Shown: one piece after another, positions 44,467 through 55,975 of the stretch
How positions within the stretch are numbered: the first letter of the stretch is position 1
Layout of the letters: each line of letters starts with the position of its first letter
Origin: Enchytraeus crypticus
Lineage: Eukaryota; Annelida; Clitellata; Enchytraeida; Enchytraeidae
NCBI GenBank assembly: GCA_905160935.1
Contig: CAJHZI010000831.1
Span: forward strand, 122,501 to 186,500
DNA length: 64,000 nt
Reading direction: 5' to 3'
Program-made: the position numbers and the translations under genes
The notes under the pieces: generated by a model
The model's input: the letters and a program-made list of their open reading frames with translations, nothing else
The model's database searches: none
Told to the model about the DNA's origin: nothing

Positions 44467-47400
44467 ATGGGTAATCAAAGACTGCGTCTGACCCAGATTT
44501 TCATGGGACTACTGATATTAGGCGGCTCACTAGCGAGCGACAACCAAAATCAACGAGATGGTAACTCTGAAGCAACTTCCGGCTCATCTGCAATTCAGAT
44601 AGTACCAGACGCAGTGGTTGAAGATCAAGAATCAGGTTTAGTTTTCTATAGATGTTACAGGCTTACTTCTAGTTAATTAAATAATATTTATTCTTGAAAT
44701 ACACAGCTTCTGAACTGAATGTCCCTAATACCTTAACTTAATAATGGAGAAATAGACTGAATGGAATAAAATAAATTCTTGAGCAGTAGAGAGAGAGCGA
44801 GAGAGAGAGAGAGAGAGAGAAATAGGAAGATATATGGGCACATAATGCTTTCTTCCTGTTTTATTCACTGTTTTATTTTATTTAACTAAAAATTTCTCTA
44901 ATAAATAGATGATGGTATGCTACCATATTAAATTAATTAACTAAGTAAATTGAAAAATTGTGATATAAAGCAGGTGAGGAGTCATTCTTGCAGAATCATC
45001 AGCCGTTCATTCCAAGCAAGGACTGGCAACCTGTCTCGGCTGGTATGTATTTAATTCTTTCCATATAAACAGTGCAGAGATGCTATTTTTAATTGAATTT
45101 CTTTTTCTTTTCATCTGGTTTCCGTGCATTGCAACTGTCGCAGAAACCTCTGTACCATTAATTCTTTATATTTGGACTGGTTTACCAGTCCAAATATAAT
45201 ATTGTAGTATGTTTTATTGTATTGTATAGTATTGTGATATGTTTTACTGTATCGTATTCTGGTATGTTTTATTGTATTATTTTATGATATGTTTTATTGT
45301 ATTGTTTTGTGGTATCTTTTGTTGTATTGTATTGTATTGTGGTATGTTTTGCATATTGTATTCTAATGTTTTATTGTATTGTATTGTGGTATGTTTTATT
45401 TTATTATATTGTGGTATGTTTTATTGTATTGTATTGTGCTATGTTTTATTGTATTGCATTGTGGTATGTTTTATTGTATTGTATTGTGCTATGTTTTATT
45501 GTATTGTATTGTGGTATGTTTTATTTTATTATATTGTGGTGTTTTATTGTATTGTATTGTGGTATGTTTTATTTTATTATATTGTGGTGTTTTATTGTAT
45601 TGTATTGTGCTATGTTTTATTGTGTTGCATTGTGGTATGTTTTATTGTATTGTATTGTGCTATGTTTTATTGTATTGTATTGTGGTATGTCTTATTTTAT
45701 TGTATTGTGGTGTTTTATTGTATTGTATTGTGCTATGTTTTATTGTGTTGCATTGTGGTATGTTTTATTGTATTGTATTGTGCTATGTTTTATTGTATTG
45801 TATTGTGGTATGTTTTATTTTATTATATTGTGGTGTTTTATTGTATTGTATTGTGCTATGTTTTATTGTGTTGCATTGTGGTATGTTTTATTGTATTGTA
45901 TTGTGCTATGTTTTATTGTATTCCATTCTGGTATGTTTTATTGTATTGTGGTATGTTGTATTGTATTATATTGTGGTATATTGTATTGTATTGTGGTATG
46001 TTTTACTGTATTGTATTGTGGTATGGTTTGTTGTATTGTATTGTGGTATGTTTTATTGTATTGTATTATGTTATGTTGTATTGTATTGCACTGTTGTATT
46101 TTTTATTGTATTGTTATGTTTTATTGTATTGCATTGTGATATATTTTTTGTATTGTATTGTGCTATGTTTTATTGTATTGTATTGTGATATATTTTTTGT
46201 ATTGTATTGTGGTATGTTTTACTGTATTGTATTGTGGTATGTTATATTGTATTGTATTGTAGTGTGGTATGTTATATTGTATTGTATTATATTGTGGTAT
46301 GTTTTACTGTATTGTATTGTAATATGTTGTATTGTATTGTATTTTGGTATGGTTTGTTGTATTGTATTGTGGTATGTTGTATTATATTGTATTGTGGTAT
46401 GTTGTATTGTATGCATTGTGGTATATTGTATTGTATTTTGCTCAGGCCAGGCTGTACCTCGTGGCCTACACATGAGACTAAACCTGAAGACTGGGGAGAG
46501 GGAGGCCCGACTACTAGATGATGATGATGATGATTCCTTTCAGGCTGGTAAAGGTTAGCACATTCAATGGCCTCAGTAGTAATTCATGTTATATTTAATA
46601 ATCTTCTTGGAATAATTCATTTTATATGTAATAGTCTTCGAGGAATAATTTATTTTATATGTAATAGTCTTCGTGGAATAATTTATTTTATATTTAATAG
46701 TCTTCGTGGAATAATTTATATTATATTTAATAGTCTTCGTGGAATAATTTATTTTATATTTAATGGTCTTCGTGGAATAATTTATTTTATATTTAATAGT
46801 CTTGGTTGAATAATTTATTTTATATTTAATAGTCTTCGTGGAATAATTTATTTTATATTTAATAGTCTTGGTTGAATAATTTATTTTATATTTAATAGTC
46901 TTCGTGGAATAATTTATTTTATATTTAATAGTCTTGGTTGAATAACTTATTTTATATTTTATAATCTTCGTGGAATAATTTATTTATATATAACAATCTC
47001 CATAAAATAACTCATTTGATATAATAAACTCACCATACATTGATAAAATAACTCACCATACAATTCTTTTTAGAATAGCTCTCCATACATTTAATAATCT
47101 TTATATAGAACAACTCGTTTTATATTTAATATCTTCGGAAAACAACTTATTTTATATTTAACGTAGTTAATTAGCACAATCAGTGCACTTGGCTGAGCCT
47201 GTTGGCATGTTGGTCGTCTGCTGATCAGCTCAAGCAGGGTTCAAATCCTGACCAGTCGATTTCTAGTCAGGACAACGACGTTAAACTAGGACTTTATCTC
47301 TAAAGTGATGTCTGCTCGAATTTGACGTAACTTAACAGTTAGCGTGCCACTGTCATCCATGACAACGTTGAACACTATTGAGGCAAATCCAAGCCGGCAA

Positions 47401-50400
47401 GCAGAAGGAAGGTAAAAAATGGTGCAAATTCTAAAATCTAGAAAATCTTTCCAAAGATAAGGGAAAGTCGCTGCTGATGGACACTGGATGGAAAAGAGAG
47501 ATGGAAAAGATAGGTCTTCAACTGCCTATGGAACTGCTCATAGGAAAGCAAAGGCTGATGAGATAATTTGTCGAAGATAATTAAATTTTATGATTAAGAT
47601 AATTAAATTTCTACAATAAATAATTTAAATAATTGCACGTCAATTTTATAGGCATTTTCATTGATTTAAGGCAACGGGAAACCACCTCAGAAGCCATACT
47701 TTTTCTAAATCTATAGGTTACATAATGTATGGACAAGACATAAACTGTGTGAAGGGATTAACTTGTTGATCTAAGGAGTGCTCTTATGGAGCGAGAGAAC
47801 AGACTTTGAGTATGAATATGTACCTTGAACCTGCCACTTGGCAGAGCACTGAGTGCACTGAAGCGAGAAGAAAATTTAATTTGATTTTCATTAAATTGAT
47901 TGAAGAGCATCAGCACACAAGCAAGACAGACTGGTTCAAAGCTACAGTGCAGGAGGCTGTCAGGGATCTAGAGTCTGGCAAGGTATTTATAAAAGAGGAC
48001 TGATTTATCTATTTATTTATTTTAAGATATCATTTCTAAAAATATATAGCTGTATCATTCCTGTCTTTATTGAAATAGTATCTAATCGTAATCTGTTTTG
48101 TTCTTGACATAATAATACAAAACAATTAGAATGCTATTGTCGTCCATGTTAACATCGAGCACTATTTAGACAAAACCAAAGAAGGAAAGAGAAAAAAGAA
48201 AAGAAAGGTCAAACAAGGGTGCAAAAAATCAGTCCAAAGATAAATTAAAGAAAAAGAGGTTTAAGTGCTGGTCACAACTCATGGACGCTTGACCTCGAAT
48301 GCAAAATAGAGATGGAAGAGATAGGCTTCAGTACTAGAGCTGGAATTTCATGATAACACCGAGCTCTATTGAGATAAAACCAGGCCAGTGAGCAAACAAA
48401 TGGTCTAAAATGGTGCAAAATTTGAAAATCCAGAAAACCACTCCAGTGATAAATTAAAGAAAAGGAGGTTTACGTTATTATGGTCACTGGATGGAAAAGG
48501 TCTTCAGCACTAGAGCTGGAGTGGATAATTAGACGTGAATGTCTGAACTACCTTGTCGCCTGACGAAGAGAGATAAACGCAATACCTGCATTGATTTTGT
48601 TCTGCTTTTTATTCATTGCAGATAGATGACCATACCGGATCTCAAAGCGGTAATGTTTTAACTCTTGATTTTTTATCTCAACTGTTTATCTTCAATGATC
48701 TTTTTAAATTGTTGCCAGTCTTTTAAATTTAAAATTGAATATTTAGGTATTTAATTTTTATATTATCTTTTTAATTGTATTTTTTACATTTAAATTTATA
48801 TGATCTTTTTAAATTGGTGCCAGTCTTTGTCATAGAACTTTCCAGAACTGAACGTGCTATAGAATTCTGTACTTGATCTTATTACTTGATCCATCGAATG
48901 AATTATGATTGATAGATTAATTTAATGGATCGAACCTATTTGGATTGATTAATATATTGACTGACTGATTGATTGATTTAATAAAGACTTGATTGATTTC
49001 AATACTAATATAATTATTGATTAATGAGATAGTTGGTTGATATCTTGAATGATTGATTATGATTGACTGACTGGCTGGTTGACTGACTGATTCTTTGATT
49101 GAAAGACTAACTGACTGATTGATACATTGATCGATTAATTAACTGATTGATTGACTGACTGACTGATTGATCGATTGATTAATTGACTCATTGATTGATT
49201 AATTGACTCATTGATACAGGCAGGACTCTTGATCTCAAGAAGTCAGCTTATACAAGGGCGGAGTTAAAGGAAGCCCTGAAGAAGTTTAAAGCAACTCAGG
49301 ACGACGTGAAGGCACCGGTAAATCACTTCTATTAATTGACTTTTGCTTCTAATATAATATTAATTAATTTATATCATGTAACTTCTTTTTCTTTTTCATT
49401 GCACTGCCAAGTGGCAGGTTCAAGGTACATATTCATACTGAAAGCCTGCTTTCTCGCTCCATAAGAGCACTCCTTAGATCAACCAGTTAATCCCTTCACA
49501 AAGTCTATGCCTTATCCATCCCTTATGTAACCTATAGCTTGGGAAAATTTGGCTTCTGAGATGGTTTCCCGTTGCCTTCCTCAGTTAGATGGATTTAATA
49601 CCATTTAATTACCATTATGTTACTAACATAATCTAGTTTAAAAGAAAAAGCTACGGTTAGCGTCTGTTTCATCACTCGTAAGAGATGTCGGTGAAGGGCG
49701 AGCCCAGAATTTGAACCCCGCACATACTGATCCGCGGTCGAGTATCTTACCGACTTCGCCACTGGATCCAACCATTTAATAATATAATATGTAATAAATT
49801 ATTATTTAGTGTAATTAGTTTGATTTAGAATGGAGTGTAAAATGTTCCAGGCACATTGCATTCAAATTATATATTAGTGGATGTAGTACAATGAAGTGAA
49901 GATTTAACGTCCAGTTTCTCACCTGAGAGAGATGCCAGGGACGTCTCATGCATTGATCATCTGCTATTTTTTATTTTATAACCAATTTCCGCTGTACCAT
50001 AGATCAACCATGCATTGCTTGATTGACCATCAGACTGTGGAAGATGTTGCCTCAAAGACGAAGTTTCGCTCAATTGACGAGATTCAGACGGACTTCAAGA
50101 AGCTGGGCATGGACATCAAGACTGACTCAGAGATAACGACAGAGCTGCTGAGACGCTATCGATCCAGTGACATCAGCGACCCTGAGAGGATCAACATTCT
50201 CAGCGACTTTGAGTACTACCTCCATCAGGTACTAATACTTCTTCTTTTTTAAGTGACGTGCCTGTTCCAAGCCTGGTCGGTCTTGGTCATATTCCTCCAT
50301 TTGTCTCTGTTCATTCTCGGATCTACTGCTAATCAATATCAATTAATTAGTATTGATTAAAGGCATTTACATTTCTTTATTGCAACATCTCTCCTTCTAT

Positions 50401-50420
50401 CTATCTCTCTCTCGCTCTCT

Positions 50421-50466
<46 letters not shown>

Positions 50467-50607
50467 ATATATATTATATATCATCTATATTATATATATT
50501 ATATTCTCTATATTATATATAGTATATAATATATATATTTATATACATATATATAATATTAGTATATAATATTAATATATTATATTATATATATCATATT
50601 ATATATT

Positions 50608-50639
<32 letters not shown>

Positions 50640-52795
50640 CTAAAGCTAAAGTTAACGTCAGTTTCCTCACTCGAAAGTGCTGTCAGTGACGGGATAGCCC
50701 AGGATTTAACCCTGTACAAACTGATCCGCGGTCGAATATCTTACCGACATCGCCACTGACTCCAGCAATAATTAAGTCTAGGTTTTAATTAAAGTTAGGC
50801 TGAATTAAATCTGAGTTGATTGACTGATTAATCGTGACTATGATGATTTATTTAGATTGACAATGCGGTGAACTTCGCCGACATGGGCGGCATTGCCCTG
50901 TTACTGAAGGATCTCAATTCTACGAACAGCGAGGTACGTGGGGAGGCTGCTCTCGTGCTAGCTGCAGCCTTACAGAGGTTTGTATTTTGTACATACTCTT
51001 AATATAATAATAATAATAATAATAAAGGTCTAACGTCCGTTTCTTCATCCAGGGATGATGTCAGGGACGTCCCCAACAGCACACATCACTACAGATCAAT
51101 TCACCCAGACCAATCTGCTAAAGAAATGTACTGAGGAGAAGTAAGATACTTATACTATATACTAGTTTATAGTGTAGAGTACATAGTATCTTAGTATATA
51201 ATAGTTTTAATTATATCACCATCACCATGTCATCATCATCATTACCACCACCACTAACATAATTTCTCTCTCTCTCTCTCCCTTAGTGCTTAGCCTACTG
51301 ACAGATTTATGGCATATAACGCCTCCAATCATCTCTGTTTTCCATTTTTCTCTTAATGTCCACACATGAAGGACTACTTAAATCGTTTAGCTTTCCTAAT
51401 CTTGGTCATTCTCTGCTTCTCTTTCCTTCAATTCTACATTTTATAACCTCTTATAGTAAACCGTCATCATCATTACCATCATCGTCATCGTCATCATCGG
51501 TTCCTTCTGAACAGAGCACAGCCACATTCACATGGTTGACTTATCAATGCCACAGCTTCTACTGCTTGAGATGCTTAAAAATAATTAACAGCCTATTAGT
51601 TATGATTATTAAACCTGCTGGGAAGAAATTAATAGTGCAGTATGCCGTAATTAAACAAATAATTAAATATTAAATACTATAGTGTTTATGCTGTATAGGA
51701 CAGAGATGGTATGGAACAGAGATGATTGCAGAAGGTCTATTCGTATCCCGACCCAAATTAAACTGGGATTGAAGGGAAGATGATGATGATGATGATGGTG
51801 ATAATGATGATGATGATGATGATGATGGTGATGCTGATGATGATGATGATGATGGTGATGATGATAATGATGATGATGATGATGACGACGATGATGATAG
51901 CGACGGCGACGATGATGATTATGATGATGACGACGGCGACGATGGCGATTATGAAGATGATGATGATGACTATAATATTGTGTGTTAGCAACCCAAAGGT
52001 GCAGATCTCAGCTCTGGAGAATGGCTCAATGCATCAGTTGCTCCGCCTACTCGACAATGACCCCGCCCCCAGGGTCAGGGTGAGGGCTCTGACAGCGCTC
52101 TCGTCTCTTATTCGCCACTTCCCGCACGCTCAGCTCAGGTTCGTAGAACTGGGCGGAGTCCAAGCCCTCACGCCACTCATCAGAGACTCCGCCTCCCCAG
52201 AGTCTCAGCGCCTGTCAATCAAATCTCTGACACTCGTCAATGATCTGCTGCTAGAAAAGGTTCGAATGTTTTTACTGTTACGTTGTAGTCGTATTTTGTT
52301 AGCTTAATAGCATTGTTGTTACTATTTAGTTTTAGCTTAATAGTAATCATCATCATCATCTTCCCTTAAATCCCAGTTTAACTAGGGTCGAGATACGAAT
52401 ATTCTTGATCCATTCGTTTAAATTTTTGTAGCAGTTTCCGGAGTCTAGGCGCTCACCAACCTAACTGAACACCCAACCAAACCAACCATGTTAGCTTACT
52501 AGTAATGTTATTACTAATTATTGTTATCTTTTTGGTTTATCTTTTAGTTCATATCTTTGCTGTGCAAGGGTTATTTGGAGGAGTTTTTAGCGCATTTTCC
52601 TGACAAACGATATGATGCAGGTTCTAACACGGTCCGGCTGTCTTTGAGTTCATACGTCGTGCGTGGAAATATGATTTATAGTTGACGAGAGAATGAGTGA
52701 GAGAATGAGTGAGAGAATTAATGAGAGAACGAGTGAGAGATACTTAACTTCAATTTAGAAATATTTAATTAAATTCTGTAATATTTATTAATATG

Positions 52796-52836
<41 letters not shown>

Positions 52837-54041
52837 TATATTAATATTATTAATATTATTAATATATATATCTATTATTATATTTTATTTATATTATTTA
52901 TTTATTTATTTATTTTAATTAATTATTTTTATTCTGTAATATTATCGTACAATTGCAGTTGCAGGCTGGTACAGAACATACAGAGGGTGAGTCAGCGGAA
53001 CAGCATCAGCTTAGAGTAATGCAGTATGACAAGTGAGTCACTTAAACGTACCTCTCTTGTTCTCTTGTTCTCTTTAATTCTTTGTTGAGTTTTACGTACA
53101 AGTTGTCACTGTTTAAGATTTGTTTACTATTTAAATACACTTTTATTTTAAATCCACTTTTGCAATTGCTATATACAATTATTACTATTTGAGTTGCTAA
53201 TATTTACAATTACTACTATATATAATGCTGCTCTTTAAAAATGTGCCTATATTTTCAATTACTACTACTTACAAGGAAGATATTAGGAAATTGGAGGCAT
53301 TGGAAATGTGGATTTGGAGAAGAATGGAGAGGATTAGCTGGACTCAAAAGGTTACAAGTGAGGAAGTTCTGGAGAGCGATGGCACAGATAGACAGTTGAT
53401 AAATGTATTAAGAAATAGAAAGAAGAGTTGGATAGGACACATTCTAAGGGGGGAAGGTCTATTAAAAGAGTTCATAGAAGGCAGAATGGAAGGAAAAAGA
53501 GGCAGGGCACTGACTGACTAGGCAGTGCACTAAGACACTACTTACAATTATTAATATTTACAAATATCTACTATTCTAATAAACTATTTTCGACTATTGC
53601 CATATTTACAATTATAACTATTAACTATTATTACCGTTTACAATTGCTACTAGTTAAATAGTTGCTATTTACAAATATTACTATTATTACACTTCCTACT
53701 ATTTCGAGTTACAGCTACTAACTACTACTCCTATTAACAATTGCAGAGTGCACATTGAGGACTCGGTAGTGCAGCAGGGCTGGTGTCAAAGTCTACCCGA
53801 GCTGTTGAAACTTCCTGAGCACGACACGCGAGAGAAAGTTCTCGGTATTATGACGACGTTGAAGGAAGCCTGCGCTCCACAGTTTATTAAATACCGTCAG
53901 ACATTGACGACGCTAAGGACAGAGTACACGGCGCTGGCCGCTGAAGAGCAGAACAGTGGCGATGAGTATTTCAAGGACTTGTTAGCGGTCGTTGAACGGC
54001 TGCTGTCTGACGTTGTAGATACTAGTAGAATCGAGTTATAG
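44467..54041 (+). CDS. SIL1: SIL1 nucleotide-exchange factor for BiP/GRP78, 11 exons
   Basis: Exons: 44467-44635, 44974-45042, 46446-46553, 47906-47982, 48622-48649, 49220-49317, 50034-50228, 50856-50977, 51989-52259, 52959-53032, 53747-54041. They total 1506 nt, 501 aa plus stop (human SIL1, 461). A signal peptide (RLRLTQIFMGLLILGGSLAS) is followed by the family stretch GQAVPRGLHMRLNLKTGERE, then LDLKKSAYTRAELKEALKKF, DFEYYLHQIDNA, armadillo-type helices (SLIRHFPHAQLRFVELGGVQ) and KLPEHDTREKVLGIM. SIL1 acts in the ER lumen, releasing ADP from BiP. The last four residues are RIEL, an ER-retention-like tail. A run of six Asp is encoded by a GAT repeat (46517-46534). The fourth and fifth exons add 35 residues I cannot match to vertebrate SIL1. 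Tandem CAG acceptors 6 nt apart at 52958 and 52964 could give a two-residue (LQ) variant. Confidence 0.5.
45167..45198. repeat. Perfect hairpin, 14-bp arms and 4-nt loop
   Basis: TATATTTGGACTGG, TTTA, CCAGTCCAAATATA, at the left edge of the 25-bp minisatellite in a SIL1 intron. Confidence 0.5.
45190..46442 (+). repeat. 25-bp minisatellite TTTTATTGTATTGTATTGTGGTATG, about 50 copies, ending at a SIL1 acceptor
   Basis: 1.25 kb of G/T/A-only sequence on the sense strand, open in three frames because of composition. A higher-order period of 123 bp is marked by TGTGTTGCAT at 45621, 45744 and 45867. The exon begins at 46446, immediately after the array. Confidence 0.5.
46570..46990 (+). repeat. 33-bp minisatellite, about 12 copies
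   Basis: Unit TTCGTGGAATAATTTATTTT plus ATATTTAATAGTC, starting 20 bp after the SIL1 exon ending at 46553. Confidence 0.5.
47178..47300 (+). mobile_element. tRNA-like SINE fragment
   Basis: TTGGCTGAGCCTGTTGGCAT and CAGGGTTCAAATCCTGACC supply A- and B-box-like elements, followed by ACGTTAAAC. Confidence 0.5.
47340..47580 (-). mobile_element. Dispersed repeat C copy
   Basis: ATGACAACGTTGAACACTAT and ATAGGTCTTCAACTGCCTAT match the reverse complement of 25437-25765. Followed by two more partial copies at 48118-48520 in the next SIL1 intron. Confidence 0.5.
47650..47868 (+). mobile_element. LINE-B 3' fragment next to a SIL1 cassette exon
   Basis: The sense-strand copy reads GGCAACGGGAAACCACCTCA through CCTGCCACTTGGCAGAGCAC. 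Its 3' end lies about 40 bp upstream of the acceptor at 47905. Confidence 0.5.
47906..48649 (+). other. SIL1: Two lineage-specific, jointly skippable SIL1 exons
   Basis: Exons 47906-47982 (77 nt) and 48622-48649 (28 nt) together give 105 nt, 35 codons including SKTDWFKATVQEAV. Both flanking junctions are phase 1, so skipping the pair is in frame and would give AGKGRTLDL, close to human LKGKRLDI. Skipping only one breaks the frame. The first exon begins about 35 nt after the 3' end of a LINE fragment and its polypyrimidine tract is weak, so its acceptor is the least certain in the gene. Confidence 0.5.
49395..49610 (-). mobile_element. LINE-B 3' fragment
   Basis: GCACTGCCAAGTGGCAGGTT followed by the family body to GGTTTCCCGTTGCCTTCC, in a SIL1 intron. 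Confidence 0.5.
49648..49770 (-). mobile_element. SINE-A copy
   Basis: AATTTGAACCCCGCACATAC, GATCCGCGGTCGAGTATC, CTTCGCCACTGG; in the SIL1 intron just after a LINE-B fragment. Confidence 0.5.
50400..50637. repeat. (CT)n then (AT)n tract
   Basis: CT repeats to 50460 change into TATATA and TATAATATT repeats, up to a SINE-A copy. Confidence 0.5.
50638..50766 (-). mobile_element. SINE-A copy with AT-tract tail
   Basis: GCTAAAGCTAAAGTTAACGTC, TCAGTTTCCTCACTCGAAAG, GATCCGCGGTCGAATATC; its 3' end meets a long (AT)n. Confidence 0.5.
50998..51125 (-). mobile_element. Dispersed repeat D copy with (TAA)n
   Basis: (AATAAT)n, then GGTCTAACGTCCGTTTCTTC and ACTACAGATCAATTCACCC, in a SIL1 intron. Confidence 0.5.
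51270..51470 (-). mobile_element. LINE-A 3' fragment with (CT)n
   Basis: (CT)n, then CTTAGCCTACTGACAG and CCTAATCTTGGTCATTCTC on the plus strand, the reverse complement of the LINE-A end, in a SIL1 intron. Confidence 0.5.
51690..51970 (+). repeat. Repeat G copy with an expanded (GAT)n tail reaching a SIL1 acceptor
   Basis: CGTATCCCGACCCAAATTAA is followed by about 190 bp of GATGATGAT with GAC and GCG interruptions; the SIL1 exon starts at 51989, about 20 bp after the tract ends. Confidence 0.5.
53268..53540 (+). mobile_element. LINE-A C-terminal fragment in the last SIL1 intron
   Basis: The reading EDIRKLEALEMWIWRRMERI through [10 protein letters not shown] is nearly identical to the LINE at 22430-22660, followed by GGCAGTGCACTAAGA. 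It is in sense orientation within the intron and is not host coding. Confidence 0.5.
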
Positions 54042-54054
54042 TTATGTGTCGTTT

Positions 54055-54315
54055 GTATCCCTCTCTCTCATACACTGCCTACTGGCAGTTCCATGGCCTG
54101 TAACGCCTTCACTCATCTCTCTGCCGCTCTCGGTGCACTGCCTACTGGCAGGTCCATGGCATATTACGTCTCCACTCTTCCCTGTCTTCCGCTTTCCTCT
54201 TCATGTCCACATATGAGTGGAGGATCTTTAAATCATCTAACATACCTAATCTCGGCCTGCCCCTGCCACTTTTTCGCTTTCGCGTAAAAGGGGCAGGGGC
54301 AGGCCGAGATTAGGT
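54055..54315 (-). mobile_element. Two adjacent LINE-A 3' fragments plus an inverted piece (fold-back)
   Basis: CTGCCTACTGGCAGTTCCATGG at about 54078 (one fragment) and GCACTGCCTACTGGCAGGTC at about 54135 (a second, longer fragment) are both minus-strand LINE-A ends. The second ends in an inverted copy of its own last 24 bases (54292-54315). This sits immediately downstream of the SIL1 stop and may lie in its 3' UTR. Confidence 0.5.
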
Positions 54316-54418
54316 TCGCTGGGGTATTCGCGATTCCCCGCTTTGCGACTGCGGCCAAGCTCAACCATGAAACATCGTTGAGTAGTGCCCTCTAGCCTGC
54401 GTTAGTCTACGTTAAATG

Positions 54419-54424
54419 AATAAA
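54419..54424 (+). promoter_or_regulatory. Candidate polyadenylation signal of SIL1
   Basis: AATAAATAAAATTAATC about 380 bp after the stop. If used, the LINE fold-back at 54055-54315 is part of the 3' UTR. Confidence 0.5.
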
Positions 54425-54444
54425 TAAAATTAATCAGTAAGATA

Positions 54445-54592
54445 ATTCAAACGAATGGAAAAGTCTCAAATAGGGGATTGACTGATGATTATATGATGTA
54501 GGACAGAGAGGATTTGAGACAGTCTATTCGTATCCCGACCCTTGTTAAACTGGGATTCAAGGGAAGATGATGATGATGATGAATCAGTCAGA
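54445..54592 (+). mobile_element. Dispersed repeat G copy
   Basis: GAGGATTTGAGACAGTCTAT, TCGTATCCCGACCCTTGTTA, AACTGGGATTCAAGGGAAG, then (ATG)n. Confidence 0.5.
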
Positions 54593-55301
54593 TAATTTAT
54601 TTTAACGTCCTGTGAATTCAGTGACTATCGGCTGCCCCAATCCTGTTGACTAATGGATAGCATACTTGCCTGAGACGCAGGAGACCATCGAATCTTAGCC
54701 AGACCGTCTGTGACAGTATTCCTTGTGGTGCGGAAACAAACGGTAAATTCGACTTCACAGCTTCATAGTAATTGAGCTGTACAAAGAAAACTATTTGGCA
54801 TTACTCTTCTATTTTCTTTTTCTAAATAAACTTATAATCACCCCTATTATATATCGATTTCACGTCTTTATCGATTGTTTGATTAGTTTATTAATTGATT
54901 GATCGTTAGAAAGACATATTGATTGATTGATTGATTCGGATTGATGGATTGATTTTGAATCAGCCAATCAATTAACTTGTGCTTACATAACTCGCCTCTC
55001 GTTGTAATGTGCCACGAACGGACAGTGAGCGTGTCCTCAGGTAGTCATTAGACCACAACCGTTGTGATAGTCTCGACCTCTACGCAGCTAACATTGAAGT
55101 GACAGTTATTTTGTATAGTATTGCAGCTGTTGTTATTCCACAGATTTATTGCTTTATTACTTGCAGACTGATTTTTGAACTTTGATTTACTGTTTTCGTG
55201 AAATGGAAGTTTCTAATGTTGTATATTCTTTTGCTGCCGTTTTTTCATTTTCTTTGAACGTTTCCTAAAATTTCATCTGTGTTCCTCTCAGTAAGGGATG
55301 A

Positions 55302-55412
55302 GCCGGTGGCTCGTTGGTAAGTTGTTCGACAGCAGATCAGTAGGTACAGGGTTCTAATCTAGTGCTCTCCCCGTCACTGTCATTCTATCGAGCAGGAAAC
55401 TGACGTTAAACT
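55302..55412 (+). mobile_element. SINE-A-related copy, diverged
   Basis: GCCGGTGGCTCGTTGGTAAG, GCAGATCAGTAGGTACAGGG and CGTCACTGTCATTCTATCG keep the SINE-A order. Confidence 0.5.
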
Positions 55413-55454
55413 TTATTTTGTTTTTTATATATAAATTAACTTCTCTCTCTCACT

Positions 55455-55665
55455 CACTCTTTCTAGTATTCTACCAAGCGCAGGTCCATTGTACATATTT
55501 AAACTCAGAGTCTGCTTTCACGCTCCATAAAGAACACTCCATCGATTCACAAATTAGTCCCTTCACGAATGGCTATGCTTTACTCATACCTTATGTGTGT
55601 ATAGCTTGAGAAAAATATGGTCTCTGGAGTGGTTTCACTATGTCTTCGTCAGTTAAATTAACTTA
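55455..55665 (-). mobile_element. LINE-B-related fragment, diverged
   Basis: TTCTACCAAGCGCAGGTCC, CTCCATAAAGAACACTCC and TGGTTTCACTATGTC follow the LINE-B order with many substitutions. Confidence 0.5.
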
Positions 55666-55798
55666 CATTGAGTAAATTTATAAATGATTAGTGTTAAGTA
55701 AGCAATAAGTACAGTGTTTCTACAAATAAGGAATTCAGTCGTAGCTAGATGTATAAGTTGATTTCCTTGCGCTCAAGTGGTTCCATATCACATAGCTT

Positions 55799-55802
<4 letters not shown>

Positions 55803-55856
<54 letters not shown>

Positions 55857-55975
55857 GTGCACTGCGTACTGGCAGGTCCATAGCATATAACGCCTTCACT
55901 CATCTCTATCTTTCGTTTTCCTCTTCATGTCCACATACGAGTGGATCTTAACATTCCTTTTGATATACCATTCTT
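55803..55975 (-). mobile_element. LINE-A 3' end fragment with long (CT)n
   Basis: About 50 bp of (TC)n precede TTAGTGCACTGCGTACTGGC and the reverse-complemented LINE-A terminal coding region. Confidence 0.5.

Noticed and set aside
45239-46558. 439-codon open frame rich in YVLLYCIV
   Set aside because: Low-complexity minisatellite open in several frames; only 46446-46553 at its end is coding (SIL1).
53225-53521. 98-codon frame between SIL1 exons
   Set aside because: It is a LINE-A C-terminal fragment, as its match to 22430-22660 shows.
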